A stretch of DNA of 64,000 bases, taken from Crossiella equi (GTDB taxonomy: Bacteria; Actinomycetota; Actinomycetes; Mycobacteriales; Pseudonocardiaceae). Positions 1 through 8,728 of this stretch are shown here, one piece after another (the first letter of the stretch is position 1; each line of letters begins with the position of its first letter). The stretch covers positions 1,302,001 to 1,366,000 of the forward strand of contig NZ_JAGIOO010000001.1 in NCBI RefSeq assembly GCF_017876755.1. The letters run 5' to 3'. Under the pieces are notes generated by a model. The model saw only the letters and a list, made by a program, of their open reading frames with translations, was not told the origin of the DNA and did no database searches. Made by a program: the position numbers and the translations under genes.

Positions 1-1161
1 ACCCGCAACAGCCAGCTCGGCGACGGCTGGGCCGGATCGGTGTGGAACATGGTGTTCGTCGGCTCCCCCGGTTCGCCGCCGCCGAACTTCCCCAACCCCT
101 CGCACACGGTCATCCCCACCACGCCGGTCGTGCGGGAGAAGCCGTTCCTGCACATCACCTCGGGCGGCGAGTACCAGGTGTTCGTGCCCTCGTTGCGGCA
201 CAACGCCTCCGGCCCCAGCTGGGCCTCCGGCCAGGCGCCGGGCAGCTCCATCTCGCTGAGCCAGTTCTACGTCGTCAAGCCCGGCACCCCGGCCGCCACG
301 ATCAACACCGCCCTGGCCGAGGGCAGGCACCTGCTGTTCGCCCCGGGCGTGCACCGCCTGGACGACACGATCCGGGTGACGCGCGCCGACACCGTGGTAC
401 TCGGGCTCGGCCTGGCCACGATCGTCCCGACCACGGGCCGCACCGCGATCTCGGTCGGGGACGTCGACGGGGTCAAGCTCGCGGGCCTGCTGGTCGACGC
501 GGGCCCGGTGAGCTCCCCGTTCCTGGTCGACATCGGCAGCCCCGGCAACACCACCGACCGCGCGGCCAACCCGGTGTCCGTGCACGACCTGTTCCTGCGC
601 GTCGGCGGGGCGGGCGTGGGCAAGGCCTCGGTGAGCCTGCGGGTGAACAGCCACGACACGCTCGTTGACCACATCTGGGCCTGGCGCGGCGACCACGGCG
701 ACGGCGTGGGCTGGGACCAGAACACCGGTGCCAACGGCGTGGTGGTCAACGGCGCGGACGTCACGGCCTACGGCCTCTTCGCCGAGCACTACCAACAGCA
801 CAACGTGCTGTGGAACGGTGAGAACGGCCGCACCTACTTCTTCCAGAACGAGCTGCCCTACGACCCGCCGAACCAGGCGGCCTGGATGAACGGCGCCAAG
901 CTCGGCTGGGCGGGCTACAAGGTCGCCGACACCGTGCGCCAGCACGAGGGCTGGGGCCTGGGCGTGTACTGCTTCAACCAGGCCAACCCGTCCGTGGTCA
1001 CGGCCAACGGCTTCGAGGTGCCCCGCACGCCGGGCGTGCGGCTGCACAACCTGGTCACCGTGTCCCTCGGCGGCGTCGGCACGATCAACAACATCGTCAA
1101 CGACGTCGGCGGCACGGCCAACCTGGCCACGCAGCAGCGGTACCTGACCAACTACCCGTAG
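1..1161 (+). CDS. Right-handed beta-helix (pectin-lyase-fold) protein, 5' end missing
   Basis: The frame is open from the first base, so the start lies outside the window; about 386 C-terminal residues are present. The sequence has the short, Val/Gly/Asn-rich periodicity of a right-handed beta-helix, for example segments around TVVLGLGLATIVP, VKLAGLLVDAG and VSVHDLFLRVGG, followed by an Asp/Trp/His-rich loop region (WAWRGDHGDG) and tyrosine-rich turns. Actinomycete homologues are usually secreted and often carry the misleading name adenylyl cyclase or coagulation factor 5/8-like protein. A carbohydrate-related extracellular role is inferred from the fold only. No signal peptide can be seen because the N-terminus is absent. 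Confidence 0.75.
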   Translation, partial: TRNSQLGDGWAGSVWNMVFVGSPGSPPPNFPNPSHTVIPTTPVVREKPFLHITSGGEYQVFVPSLRHNASGPSWASGQAPGSSISLSQFYVVKPGTPAATINTALAEGRHLLFAPGVHRLDDTIRVTRADTVVLGLGLATIVPTTGRTAISVGDVDGVKLAGLLVDAGPVSSPFLVDIGSPGNTTDRAANPVSVHDLFLRVGGAGVGKASVSLRVNSHDTLVDHIWAWRGDHGDGVGWDQNTGANGVVVNGADVTAYGLFAEHYQQHNVLWNGENGRTYFFQNELPYDPPNQAAWMNGAKLGWAGYKVADTVRQHEGWGLGVYCFNQANPSVVTANGFEVPRTPGVRLHNLVTVSLGGVGTINNIVNDVGGTANLATQQRYLTNYP

Positions 1162-1259
1162 GACGACTGGGGCCCGGGCGGCCCAGCTCTCCGCAGTAAC
1201 CGGCGGGTAGCTAACGTCCGGGCCCCTTCTCCGGACACACCTGCCATGACATCGAGGTC

Positions 1260-3206
1260 GTGGTGGGGGCGATGGACCGGACACACGAGAACACGCTGAG
1301 GCTCGTCCGCGAGCTGATGGCCCGGCCGGAGGAACGGGGCGGGCCGGTGAGCAGTCGGTACCCGGTGCTGGTCGTCTCCGGCTCCCGGGGCAGCGGCAAG
1401 ACCGCGCTGCTCGGGCGGCTGGCCGCGGCCATGGACCAGAAGGTGCCCTGCGCCCGGCTTGACCTGGAGAGCAGCCGCCACGCCACCGTGGCGCAGCTGC
1501 TGTCCGCGCTCGCCTTCCAGCTGGGCAGGCACACCGGCGGGTACGGGCAGCTGCGCTTCCCCCGGCTGGTGGTCGTCACCGTGGTGCTCGACCTGGACCT
1601 CCGCGGCCACAGCCGGGAGACCGCGCGCGAGGAGATCGCCGGACTGCTGCGGCGGCAGCACAACCTCGACACCGTGGCCACGTTCCTGGAGGGCACCGCC
1701 GCCGAGGTGCTCAGCGCCGTGCCACTGCCCACCGGGGTGCCGCCCGGGGCGGTGGGGCGGGTGCTGGCCGCCCTGGTGCGGGCCTCGGCCGGGTGGCGGT
1801 GGAGCCGGGGGATCGTGCTGGGCAGCTACCTGGACTGGTTCCGGCACCAGGACCGCGAGCTGGCCGAGGAGCCCCTGGACGTGCTCGTCGACGCCAACCT
1901 GTGGCACCACACCGAGGACGAGGACGCCGGGTACCGGCTGGAGCAGCTGCTGTGCCGCGCTTTCCTCGCCGACCTGCGCGCCGGGTTCGGCGCGGCCCGC
2001 CGGTCCCGGGAGCTGTCGCTGAACTGCGCGGCGCTGCTGGACAACGCGGACTCCCCGCTGGGCCGCCGGTTCCTGGACCGGCTCGCCGACACCCGCGTGC
2101 AGACCGCCCCGGCGCCGCTGACCATCGTGGCCACCACCCGGGGCCTGCTGCCCGAGCACCTGCACCCGGACGAGACCGCCACCCTGGGCGCGGCCGACCG
2201 GGACTACGCGCAGTGGCAGCAGCGCACCGGCAGGCTGCCGCGCTGGCTGCGCACCGAGCTGCCCGACCTCACCGAGCAGGAGGTCCGTGACCTGGTCACC
2301 CGGCTCGGGTCCACAGTGGACAACGATCGGCGGCTGGCCCGCACCGTGTACCGCTTCACCGACGGCCACCCCGCGGCCACCCGGCTGCTGGTCGACGCCC
2401 TGCGCGCGCACGCCGGGGACCGCCCCGGGCTGGCCGACCTGCTCACCCGTCTGGAACCGCCCGACCTCGCGCAGGAGACCCGGCTGCCCGTGGCCGACCG
2501 GCTGCTGCGGCGCCTGTTCCAGGACCACCCGGCCGAGCTGGACTTCCCCGAGCTGACCGCGCTGGCCGACGTGGTGACCTGCGCGGCCGCCCGCGCCGAG
2601 GACGACGGCCGGTGGCTGGCCGAGCAGCCCGGCCTGCGCCTGCGGGACCGCTCGCCGCTGCCCGACCTGACCGCCGCGCAGCTGTGGACCGGGCGCACCG
2701 CGCTGGCCCGCCGCCTGCTGCTGCGCCGCCTCGCCGCCCGCCCGACTGGCGCCAAGGCGGACTGGACCACGGTTTTCCGCACCCTGCGGGGACATCAGCC
2801 GCCGGACTCGGTGGGCGCGCGCTACTACGCGCTCGCCGCCGAGGACCTGGCCGCGGTGGCCGAGGCCGAGGCACACCGGTTGCCCACGGTGGACACCACG
2901 ACCTGGCTGCGTGAGCTGCACGAGACGACCTCGGCCCCCAACCGCCTGTCCCATCACCGGCCCGCACTGGACCAGGCACATGCCCTGACCAGCTCCTTCG
3001 GCACCGGGGACGGGATCGTGGAGAACCTCGCCCGGCTGGTCGCGGCGCTGTGGCTGGACGCCGACCCGTTGCGCCGCAGCGTGCGCGGCGAGCTGGAGCA
3101 CGAGATCGGCGACCGGTTCCTGGCCGTCTCCCGCGCCGCGGTCACCCCGAAGGTGCTGCGGGACGAGGCCAGCCGCTACCACCGGCTCGCGGAGCAGGCG
3201 TCATGA
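1260..3206 (+). CDS. STAND-like P-loop ATPase, coupled to a solute-binding sensor
   Basis: A protein of about 648 residues with a Walker A motif GSRGSGKT (residues 41-48 from the GTG start), a probable Walker B strand ending LLDNAD near residue 260 and a sensor-like VATTRG strand near 290. The rest is helical and Arg/Leu-rich with no recognised enzyme domain. The layout resembles STAND/AAA-type signalling ATPases, not a transporter ATPase, because no ABC signature motif is visible. The start is uncertain: GTG at 1260 is preceded by GAGG, and ATG at 1272 is an alternative. The stop overlaps the next start as ATGA, so the two proteins are probably made and work together. Confidence 0.7.
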   Translation: MVGAMDRTHENTLRLVRELMARPEERGGPVSSRYPVLVVSGSRGSGKTALLGRLAAAMDQKVPCARLDLESSRHATVAQLLSALAFQLGRHTGGYGQLRFPRLVVVTVVLDLDLRGHSRETAREEIAGLLRRQHNLDTVATFLEGTAAEVLSAVPLPTGVPPGAVGRVLAALVRASAGWRWSRGIVLGSYLDWFRHQDRELAEEPLDVLVDANLWHHTEDEDAGYRLEQLLCRAFLADLRAGFGAARRSRELSLNCAALLDNADSPLGRRFLDRLADTRVQTAPAPLTIVATTRGLLPEHLHPDETATLGAADRDYAQWQQRTGRLPRWLRTELPDLTEQEVRDLVTRLGSTVDNDRRLARTVYRFTDGHPAATRLLVDALRAHAGDRPGLADLLTRLEPPDLAQETRLPVADRLLRRLFQDHPAELDFPELTALADVVTCAAARAEDDGRWLAEQPGLRLRDRSPLPDLTAAQLWTGRTALARRLLLRRLAARPTGAKADWTTVFRTLRGHQPPDSVGARYYALAAEDLAAVAEAEAHRLPTVDTTTWLRELHETTSAPNRLSHHRPALDQAHALTSSFGTGDGIVENLARLVAALWLDADPLRRSVRGELEHEIGDRFLAVSRAAVTPKVLRDEASRYHRLAEQAS

Positions 3207-4717
3207 GCGGGACCGGCACCGGCGAGGTCGACTTCACTCCCCCGCCCACCCGCGCGCGGCGGCGCAGGCGACTGCGCAACGGGCTCGTGCTCGCGCTGAC
3301 CGTCCTGGCGGTCGGCTACCTCACCACCACCGCGGTGACCCGGATGCTCGACGCCTGCGGCAGCGCGGGCTCCGGAGTGTCCGAAGTGGACGGCGAGTGC
3401 GTCGGGACCACCGACGGCACCTACGTCTTCCACCCCGACCTGGCCGAGGTGCAGGGGAAGATCGCGGCGGAGAACGAGTGGGTGCTGGCGCAGAACCGGC
3501 CGTACGTGAGCCTGGCGCTGCTGTCCCCGCTGACCTGGAACGAGCGCAGCGCGCTCACCGGCGGCAAGATCCTGCGCCTGCTCCAGGGCAGCTACACCGG
3601 CCAGCGGCGGGCCAACCGCAGCTCCCTGGCCGGGGACCCGCAGCCGCTGGTCCGGCTGCTGCTGGCCAACGCCGGGTCCGGGCTGCGGCGCTGGTCGCCG
3701 GTGGTCGAGGCGCTGGCCGAGCGGGTCGGCGGCGCCGACCACCTGGTCGCGGTGACCGGACTGGGCGTCAGCGTCGAGCAGACCCGGGAGGCGGCCACCC
3801 GCCTGTCCGAGCTGGGCCTGCCGATGGTCGGCGCGCTGATCACCGCCAACGGCCTGGACCACGAGCACATCCCGGGCCTGATCCGCACGAACGCGGCCAA
3901 CTCCGACTACGTCGAGGCGCTGCGCCTGTTCCTGGAGAACCGTCCGCACCTGGCCGAGGGCCTGCTGGTCTACGACGCCAACCTGCCCGACCTGTACACG
4001 CGCACGCTGAAGGAGTCGATGGAGGACGTCTTCGGCAAGTCGGGCGCCCGCCTCAAACACCTGCCGCAGACCTTCCGGGGCGCCTCACAGCCTTCGGAGG
4101 CCACCCCGGCGATGTTCGACGGGATCACCAAGAACATCTGCGCGGTGCACCCGCAGCTGGTGTTCTACGCGGGCCGCGAGCTGGACCTGGCCAGCTTCGT
4201 CGAGGCGTTGCGGCACCGGGTCTGCCGCGCCGAACACCTCACCATCCTCACCGGCGAGACCGGCTTCGGCCCGGCCGCCACCAGCGCGCCCGCGCTCCGG
4301 GCGGCCAACCTGACCGGCGTGTACGCGCACTCCACCGACCCGGAGCGCTGGCGCCGGGGCGCGCCCGAGGCCCCGCACTACCCGGACTTCCACGCCGCGT
4401 TCACCGAGCACTTCAGCGCCGCCGGGCTGGACAACGGGTACGCGGTGATGCACCACGACGCGGTGGTCACCGCCGCCCGCGCCGTCCGGCTGGCCGCCGA
4501 GCAGGCCCGGACCAAGGACGGCCTGCCGACCCCGGGCGACGTGTTGAGCCAGCTGCTCAACCTCAACAACGCCTACCAGGTCCCGGCGGCCAGCGGACGG
4601 CTCAGCTTCAGCGCGCGCACCAAGGGCAACCCGGGTGGCAAGCCGGTGCCGGTGCTCCAGCTCCCGGACCCGGTGGCGGGCCCGCCCACCACCCCGTACG
4701 AGACACCGACCGGCTAG
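3203..4717 (+). CDS. Membrane-anchored periplasmic-binding-protein-like sensor
   Basis: A protein of 504 residues. An N-terminal Arg-rich stretch (RARRRRRLR) is followed by one hydrophobic helix (about residues 26-44, LVLALTVLAVGYLTTTAV), giving an N-in, C-out anchor. The remaining 450 or so residues resemble the type I periplasmic-binding fold of branched-chain amino acid receptors, with strand-loop motifs such as VAVTGLG, LPMVGALI, LLVYDAN and LVFYAGRE. No transporter permease lies nearby. The start ATG at 3203 overlaps the upstream ATPase stop. The likely role is an extracellular ligand sensor signalling to the cytoplasmic ATPase; the ligand is unknown. Confidence 0.75.
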   Translation: MSGTGTGEVDFTPPPTRARRRRRLRNGLVLALTVLAVGYLTTTAVTRMLDACGSAGSGVSEVDGECVGTTDGTYVFHPDLAEVQGKIAAENEWVLAQNRPYVSLALLSPLTWNERSALTGGKILRLLQGSYTGQRRANRSSLAGDPQPLVRLLLANAGSGLRRWSPVVEALAERVGGADHLVAVTGLGVSVEQTREAATRLSELGLPMVGALITANGLDHEHIPGLIRTNAANSDYVEALRLFLENRPHLAEGLLVYDANLPDLYTRTLKESMEDVFGKSGARLKHLPQTFRGASQPSEATPAMFDGITKNICAVHPQLVFYAGRELDLASFVEALRHRVCRAEHLTILTGETGFGPAATSAPALRAANLTGVYAHSTDPERWRRGAPEAPHYPDFHAAFTEHFSAAGLDNGYAVMHHDAVVTAARAVRLAAEQARTKDGLPTPGDVLSQLLNLNNAYQVPAASGRLSFSARTKGNPGGKPVPVLQLPDPVAGPPTTPYETPTG

Positions 4718-4720
4718 CCC

Positions 4721-5212
4721 TCACGACTCCGGCCAGCCCAGCGAGGCGAGCTTCGACTCCGCCACGACCCCGGTGACCAGGACCTCGCTGATCTCCCGCA
4801 GCGCGGCGCGCTGGGCCGGGGTCAGCCGGTCGATGAGCAGCTCGCGCACGCTCGCCACGTGCCCCGGCGCGGCTTCGGCCAGCCGCGCGAAACCCTCGTC
4901 GGTGAGCTGGGCGTACTGCCCCCGGCCGTCGGTGGGCGAGGGCACCCGGCGCACCCAGCCGTCGCGCACCAGCCGGTCGACGGCGTGGCTGAGGCGGCTG
5001 CGGTCGAAGGCGCACCGGCCCGCCAGGTCGACCATGCGGATCGACCGGTCCGGCGCCTCGGAGAGCAGCGCCAGGATCTCGTAGTCGGAGAAGGACAGCC
5101 GGGAGCCCTGCTTGAGGTCGCGCTCCAGGCGGTCGAGCAGCAGCCTGCTCGACACCAGGAACATGCGCCAGGTCCGCTGCTCCTCCTCATCCAGCCACCG
5201 CGCCTCAGCCAT
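4721..5212 (-). CDS. MarR-family transcriptional regulator
   Basis: A protein of 163 residues with the MarR winged-helix core: the helix ending SFSDYEILALLSEAPD, the recognition helix region CAFDRSRLSHAVDRLVRDGWV, and the wing with the family motif near PTDGRGQYAQLTDEG. The start ATG at 5212 was chosen because the upstream sequence is operator and promoter, and the protein then begins with the usual short N-terminal helix. It is divergent from the SDR operon at 5308, and two copies of a 16-bp operator lie between them, so it probably represses that operon and itself. Its ligand is unknown. Confidence 0.9.
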   Translation of the reverse strand: MAEARWLDEEEQRTWRMFLVSSRLLLDRLERDLKQGSRLSFSDYEILALLSEAPDRSIRMVDLAGRCAFDRSRLSHAVDRLVRDGWVRRVPSPTDGRGQYAQLTDEGFARLAEAAPGHVASVRELLIDRLTPAQRAALREISEVLVTGVVAESKLASLGWPES

Positions 5213-5230
5213 CCCGCACTCCCGCCAGGT

Positions 5231-5246
5231 TGTTGAAATTTCAGCA
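5231..5246. promoter_or_regulatory. Operator half of a paired MarR site (upstream copy)
   Basis: TGTTGAAATTTCAGCA contains the perfect palindrome TGAAATTTCA. It is the exact reverse complement of the second copy at 5271-5286; the two centres are 40 bp apart. A possible promoter for the SDR operon, TTGAAA (5233-5238), 16 bp, TAGCGT (5255-5260), starts inside this site, so binding would block RNA polymerase. Confidence 0.8.
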
Positions 5247-5270
5247 TCCCATGTTAGCGTGTGCCCCAGT

Positions 5271-5286
5271 TGCTGAAATTTCAACA
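5271..5286. promoter_or_regulatory. Operator half of a paired MarR site (downstream copy)
   Basis: TGCTGAAATTTCAACA is the exact inverted copy of the site at 5231-5246. It lies just upstream of the SDR ribosome binding site (GGAGGG, 5295-5300) and covers the likely transcription start region. Assignment to the adjacent MarR protein is inferred from position. Confidence 0.8.
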
Positions 5287-5307
5287 AAACCAGCGGAGGG
5301 TCACCCC

Positions 5308-6120
5308 ATGGCACGACTGGCAGGCAAGGTCGCGATCGTCACCGGCGCGGCCGGATCACTGGGGTTCGCGGGTGTGCGCGCCCTGGCCGCCGAGGGCGCG
5401 CGGGTGGTCATGACCGACCTGTCCCCCGCCGTCCGGGCCCGCGCTGAGGAGCTGCGGGCGCAGGGTCTGGAGGTGCTGCCGCACGTCGGGGACGTCACCG
5501 TCGAGGCGGACGTGGCCGGGGCGGTGGCCCTGGCCACGAGCAGCTACGGGCGCCTGGACGTGCTGTGGAACAACGCGGGCACCATGACCGCGGAGTGGCT
5601 GCTGCGCGACACCGACGTGCTGGGTGTCAGCCGCGAGCACTTCCTGCGCTCGCTGGAGCTCAACGCGGGCAGCGTGCTGCTCGGCTGCAAGCACGCGGTG
5701 CCCGCCATGCTCGACTCCGGCGGCGGCTCGATCATCAACACCTCGTCGGTCCAGGGCGCGGGCGGGGACACCGCGCTGGTCGCCTACGGCACCGGCAAGG
5801 CCGCGGTGGACTACCTCACCAGGTCGGTGGCCACCTCCTTCGGGCACCGGGGCATCCGCTGCAACGCGATCGCGCCCGGCCTCATCCCGCCCAGCACCAA
5901 CCCGCCGTCCACGCACCAGCTGGAGGACATCGCGCCCGCGAACGTCCTGCTGGCCTCCCAGATGCTCACCGAGCCCGGCACCCCGGCCGACATCGCCAAC
6001 ACGGCGGTGTTCCTGGCCTCGGACGAGTCGCGGTTCATCACCGGCCAGGTGCTCTATGTCGACGGCGGGGTCACCGGCCACCTGCCCACGCTCTCCGACC
6101 GCCGCCGCGCGGCCGCCTGA
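5308..6120 (+). CDS. Short-chain dehydrogenase/reductase (paralogue A)
   Basis: A classical SDR of 270 residues. The cofactor-binding motif is TGAAGSLG (residues 12-19), NNAG follows the fourth strand, and the catalytic pair is Tyr160 and Lys164 in the YGTGK motif with the Ser of NTSSVQ ahead of it. GGAGGG at 5295 supports the ATG at 5308. It is about the same length as, and closely similar to, the third SDR of the operon (6921-7745), with Tyr and Lys at identical positions. This indicates duplication with an unrelated SDR between the copies. The substrate is unknown. Confidence 0.9.
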   Translation: MARLAGKVAIVTGAAGSLGFAGVRALAAEGARVVMTDLSPAVRARAEELRAQGLEVLPHVGDVTVEADVAGAVALATSSYGRLDVLWNNAGTMTAEWLLRDTDVLGVSREHFLRSLELNAGSVLLGCKHAVPAMLDSGGGSIINTSSVQGAGGDTALVAYGTGKAAVDYLTRSVATSFGHRGIRCNAIAPGLIPPSTNPPSTHQLEDIAPANVLLASQMLTEPGTPADIANTAVFLASDESRFITGQVLYVDGGVTGHLPTLSDRRRAAA

Positions 6121-6136
6121 CACGAAGGACAGCACC

Positions 6137-6904
6137 ATGCCTGACACCAGCAACCGCCGCGCCGTGGTCACCGGCGGTACCAAGGGCATCGGCGCGGCCA
6201 TCACCGCCCGACTGGCCGCCGACGGCTACTCCGTGGTGGCCGCGGCCCGCTCCGCACCCCGGGAACCCCTGCCGGACAACGTGCGTTTCATCGCCGCCGA
6301 CCTGCTCACCCCCGCCGGGGTGACCGCCTTCGCCGAGCAGGCGCTCGCCCACCTGGGCGGGGTGGACCTGGTGGTCGACAACGCGGGCGGGAACTCGGCG
6401 ACCGCCGCCGGGGCCGAGCACATCACCGACGAGGACTGGGCGTACAACCTGGACCTCAACCTGCTGGCCGCGGTGCGCCTGGACCGGGCGCTGCTGCCGG
6501 GCATGCGGACGCGCCAGCACGGCGTGATCGTGCACATCAGCTCGATCTGCGGTGTGGTGCCGATCCCGAACATCTCCGCCTACAGCACCGCCAAGGCCGC
6601 GCTCAACGCCTACAGCAAGGCCCTGGCCACCGAGGTCGCGGGCAGCGGCATCCGCGTCAACCGGGTCTCCCCCGGACTGGTGCAGACCCCGGCCCTGGAG
6701 GAGTTCGCGGGCGTCGGACCCGGCGCCGCCATCGGTGGCGAGGCCTTCGAGGCGTTGCAGCGGCACGCGGGGCACATCCCGGCCGGACGCCTGGGCAGGC
6801 CCGAGGAGATCGCCGCCCTCGTCTCCTACCTGGCCTCGCCCGAGGCCGCGTTCGTCACCGGCGCGGACTTCCGGGTCGACGGCGGCACCGTCCTGACCGC
6901 CTGA
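6137..6904 (+). CDS. SDR family oxidoreductase, FabG-like
   Basis: A protein of 255 residues with the NAD(P) motif TGGTKGIG (12-19), NAGGN, catalytic Tyr149 and Lys153 in YSTAK, and a C-terminal TGADFRVDGGTV typical of FabG-like reductases. It lies 16 bp after the first SDR and 16 bp before the third, preceded by GAAGGA, so it is co-transcribed with them. It differs clearly from the two flanking paralogues and probably acts on a different intermediate. Confidence 0.9.
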   Translation: MPDTSNRRAVVTGGTKGIGAAITARLAADGYSVVAAARSAPREPLPDNVRFIAADLLTPAGVTAFAEQALAHLGGVDLVVDNAGGNSATAAGAEHITDEDWAYNLDLNLLAAVRLDRALLPGMRTRQHGVIVHISSICGVVPIPNISAYSTAKAALNAYSKALATEVAGSGIRVNRVSPGLVQTPALEEFAGVGPGAAIGGEAFEALQRHAGHIPAGRLGRPEEIAALVSYLASPEAAFVTGADFRVDGGTVLTA

Positions 6905-6920
6905 CCTGAAGGAGAGAACG

Positions 6921-7745
6921 ATGAAACGCTTGGCGGACAAAGTGGTCCTCGCCACCGGTGCGGCCGGTGGGCTGGGCTTCGCCGGGGTGCGGGCGCTGGC
7001 GGCTGAGGGCGCGCGCGTGGTCATGATGGACCTGTCCCCTGCGGTGAAGGACCGGGCGGCCGAGCTCACCGGGGCCGGGTTCGACGTGGTCCCGCACGTC
7101 GGCGACGTCAGCGTCGAGGCCGACATCGCGGACGCGGTCACCCTGGCCAAGGCGGCCTACGGACGGCTCGACGTGCTGTGGAACAACGCCGCCCTGCTCA
7201 GCGCGGAGTGGATGGGCCGGGACCTCGACGTCGTGCAGACCGGCCTGGACCACTTCACGCGCACCTTCGCGGTCAACACGGGAAGCGTTTTCCTGGGCTG
7301 CAAGCACGCGGTGCCGCTGCTCGCGGAGTCCGGCGGCGGCTCGATCATCAACACCTCGTCGATCCAGTCCGCGGGCGGAGACCTGCACCTGGTCTCCTAC
7401 GGCACGAGCAAGGCGGCGGTGGAGTACCTGACCCGGTCGGTGGCGACCTCGTTCGGTCACCTGGGCATCCGCTGCAACGCCGTGACGCCCGGCCTGATCC
7501 CGCCGCCCGCCGAGCCCGGGGCCGCACCCGGCGCGCACCGGCTGGAGAAGGCCACCCCCGCGCACATGTTCCTGGAGTCACAGATGCTCGGCACGTTCGG
7601 CGAGCAGGGCGACGTGGCCAACGCGGTCGTGTTCCTGGCCTCGGACGAGTCGAAGTTCATCACCGGCCAGGTGCTCCACGTCGACGGCGGTACCACCGGG
7701 CACCTGCCGACCCTGGCCGACCGCCGCAGGCAGCTGCGGTCCTGA
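6921..7745 (+). CDS. Short-chain dehydrogenase/reductase (paralogue B)
   Basis: A protein of 274 residues with the motif TGAAGGLG (12-19), NNAA in place of NNAG, Tyr160 and Lys164 in YGTSK, and the same C-terminal TGQVLHVDGG pattern as paralogue A at 5308. A strong GAAGGAGA precedes the ATG. The Ala for Gly change in NNAG is common among SDRs and need not affect activity. The repeated architecture suggests that the operon processes two related hydroxyl or keto groups. Confidence 0.9.
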   Translation: MKRLADKVVLATGAAGGLGFAGVRALAAEGARVVMMDLSPAVKDRAAELTGAGFDVVPHVGDVSVEADIADAVTLAKAAYGRLDVLWNNAALLSAEWMGRDLDVVQTGLDHFTRTFAVNTGSVFLGCKHAVPLLAESGGGSIINTSSIQSAGGDLHLVSYGTSKAAVEYLTRSVATSFGHLGIRCNAVTPGLIPPPAEPGAAPGAHRLEKATPAHMFLESQMLGTFGEQGDVANAVVFLASDESKFITGQVLHVDGGTTGHLPTLADRRRQLRS

Positions 7746-7755
7746 GAGGAAAACC

Positions 7756-8700
7756 ATGCGACGCTTGCTGATCCCCGTCCTGGCCGCCCTGCTGGCCCTG
7801 ACCCCCGGCACGGCCGCCGCGACCCCGCCGCCGGACGTGCTGCCCCTGCCGAACGGCTTCTCCCCCGAAGGCATCACCGTCCACGGCCGCAACGCCTACA
7901 CCGGCTCCCTGGTCGACGGCACGATCCGGCGCCTGGACCTGCTCACGGGCGCCTCCACGCGGTTCGCCCCACCACCGGGCCCGCGCAAGATCTCGGTCGG
8001 CCTGGACGTGGACCACCTGGGCAGGCTGTGGGTGGCCGGTGGTGGCGACAGCCCGTCCTTCCCCGGGGTGCTCGCCGGCTTCCGGGTCTACGACACCAGG
8101 ACCGGGGCACTGCTGGCCGACGTGCCCACGCCGTTCGCACGCCTGGTCAACGACGTGAAGGCGACCCGGGACGCGGTTTGGTTCACCGACAGCCTCGACC
8201 CGGCCGCCCTCATCCGGGTCCCGCTTGCCCGGGACGGCCGGATCGGCACCCCGCACAAGGTGGTGCTGGGCGGCGACTGGGCCCCGGGCGGAGGTGGCAT
8301 CGAGGCCAACGGCATCGCGGCCACCCCGGACGGCACCCGGCTGCTGGTGGCCCAGACCATCGCCCCGGGCGGCGGTGCGGCGCTCTACCTCGTGCCCGCC
8401 GGGACCTCCGGTACCGCCGAGGCGCACCGGATCGCGCTCCAGGCCCCGCTGCCCTCGGCGGACGGGCTCGTGCTGCTCGGGCGCACGCTGCACGTGGTCA
8501 CGTTCAACGGGGTGGTCCGGGTCGAGCTCTCCCCCGGCCTGACCTCCGGGCGCGTCCTCGGGACCACGCCGGTGCCGGGGGCGGCGTTCCCGACCACCGC
8601 GGACGTGTTCGGCCCCCGGATGTACGTGGTGGACGGCAACATCACCCAGATCGGCAACCCGGCGGCCGAGTTCAAGGTCGTGGCCATCCGAACACCCTGA
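7756..8700 (+). CDS. Exported SMP-30/gluconolactonase-like beta-propeller protein
   Basis: A protein of 314 residues with a clear signal peptide (MRRLLIPVLAALLAL, cleavage probably after TAAA near residue 24). The mature part has repeated blades with GLDVDHLGRLWVAGG, VNDVKATRDAVWFTDS and ANGIAATPDGTRLLVAQT, the spacing seen in SMP-30/gluconolactonase or lactonase-type propellers. It is the last gene of the SDR operon, 10 bp after the third SDR. A secreted lactonase working on a product of the SDRs is possible but not shown. Confidence 0.75.
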   Translation: MRRLLIPVLAALLALTPGTAAATPPPDVLPLPNGFSPEGITVHGRNAYTGSLVDGTIRRLDLLTGASTRFAPPPGPRKISVGLDVDHLGRLWVAGGGDSPSFPGVLAGFRVYDTRTGALLADVPTPFARLVNDVKATRDAVWFTDSLDPAALIRVPLARDGRIGTPHKVVLGGDWAPGGGGIEANGIAATPDGTRLLVAQTIAPGGGAALYLVPAGTSGTAEAHRIALQAPLPSADGLVLLGRTLHVVTFNGVVRVELSPGLTSGRVLGTTPVPGAAFPTTADVFGPRMYVVDGNITQIGNPAAEFKVVAIRTP

Positions 8701-8728
8701 CCCACCCGGCCAAGTGGGCACGACCCGG

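Noticed and set aside
1152-3182. Very long minus-strand reading frame opposite the ATPase gene
   Set aside because: It is antisense to a gene with a clear Walker motif, and its Gln/Gly/Arg/Ala-rich composition is typical of shadow frames in GC-rich DNA.
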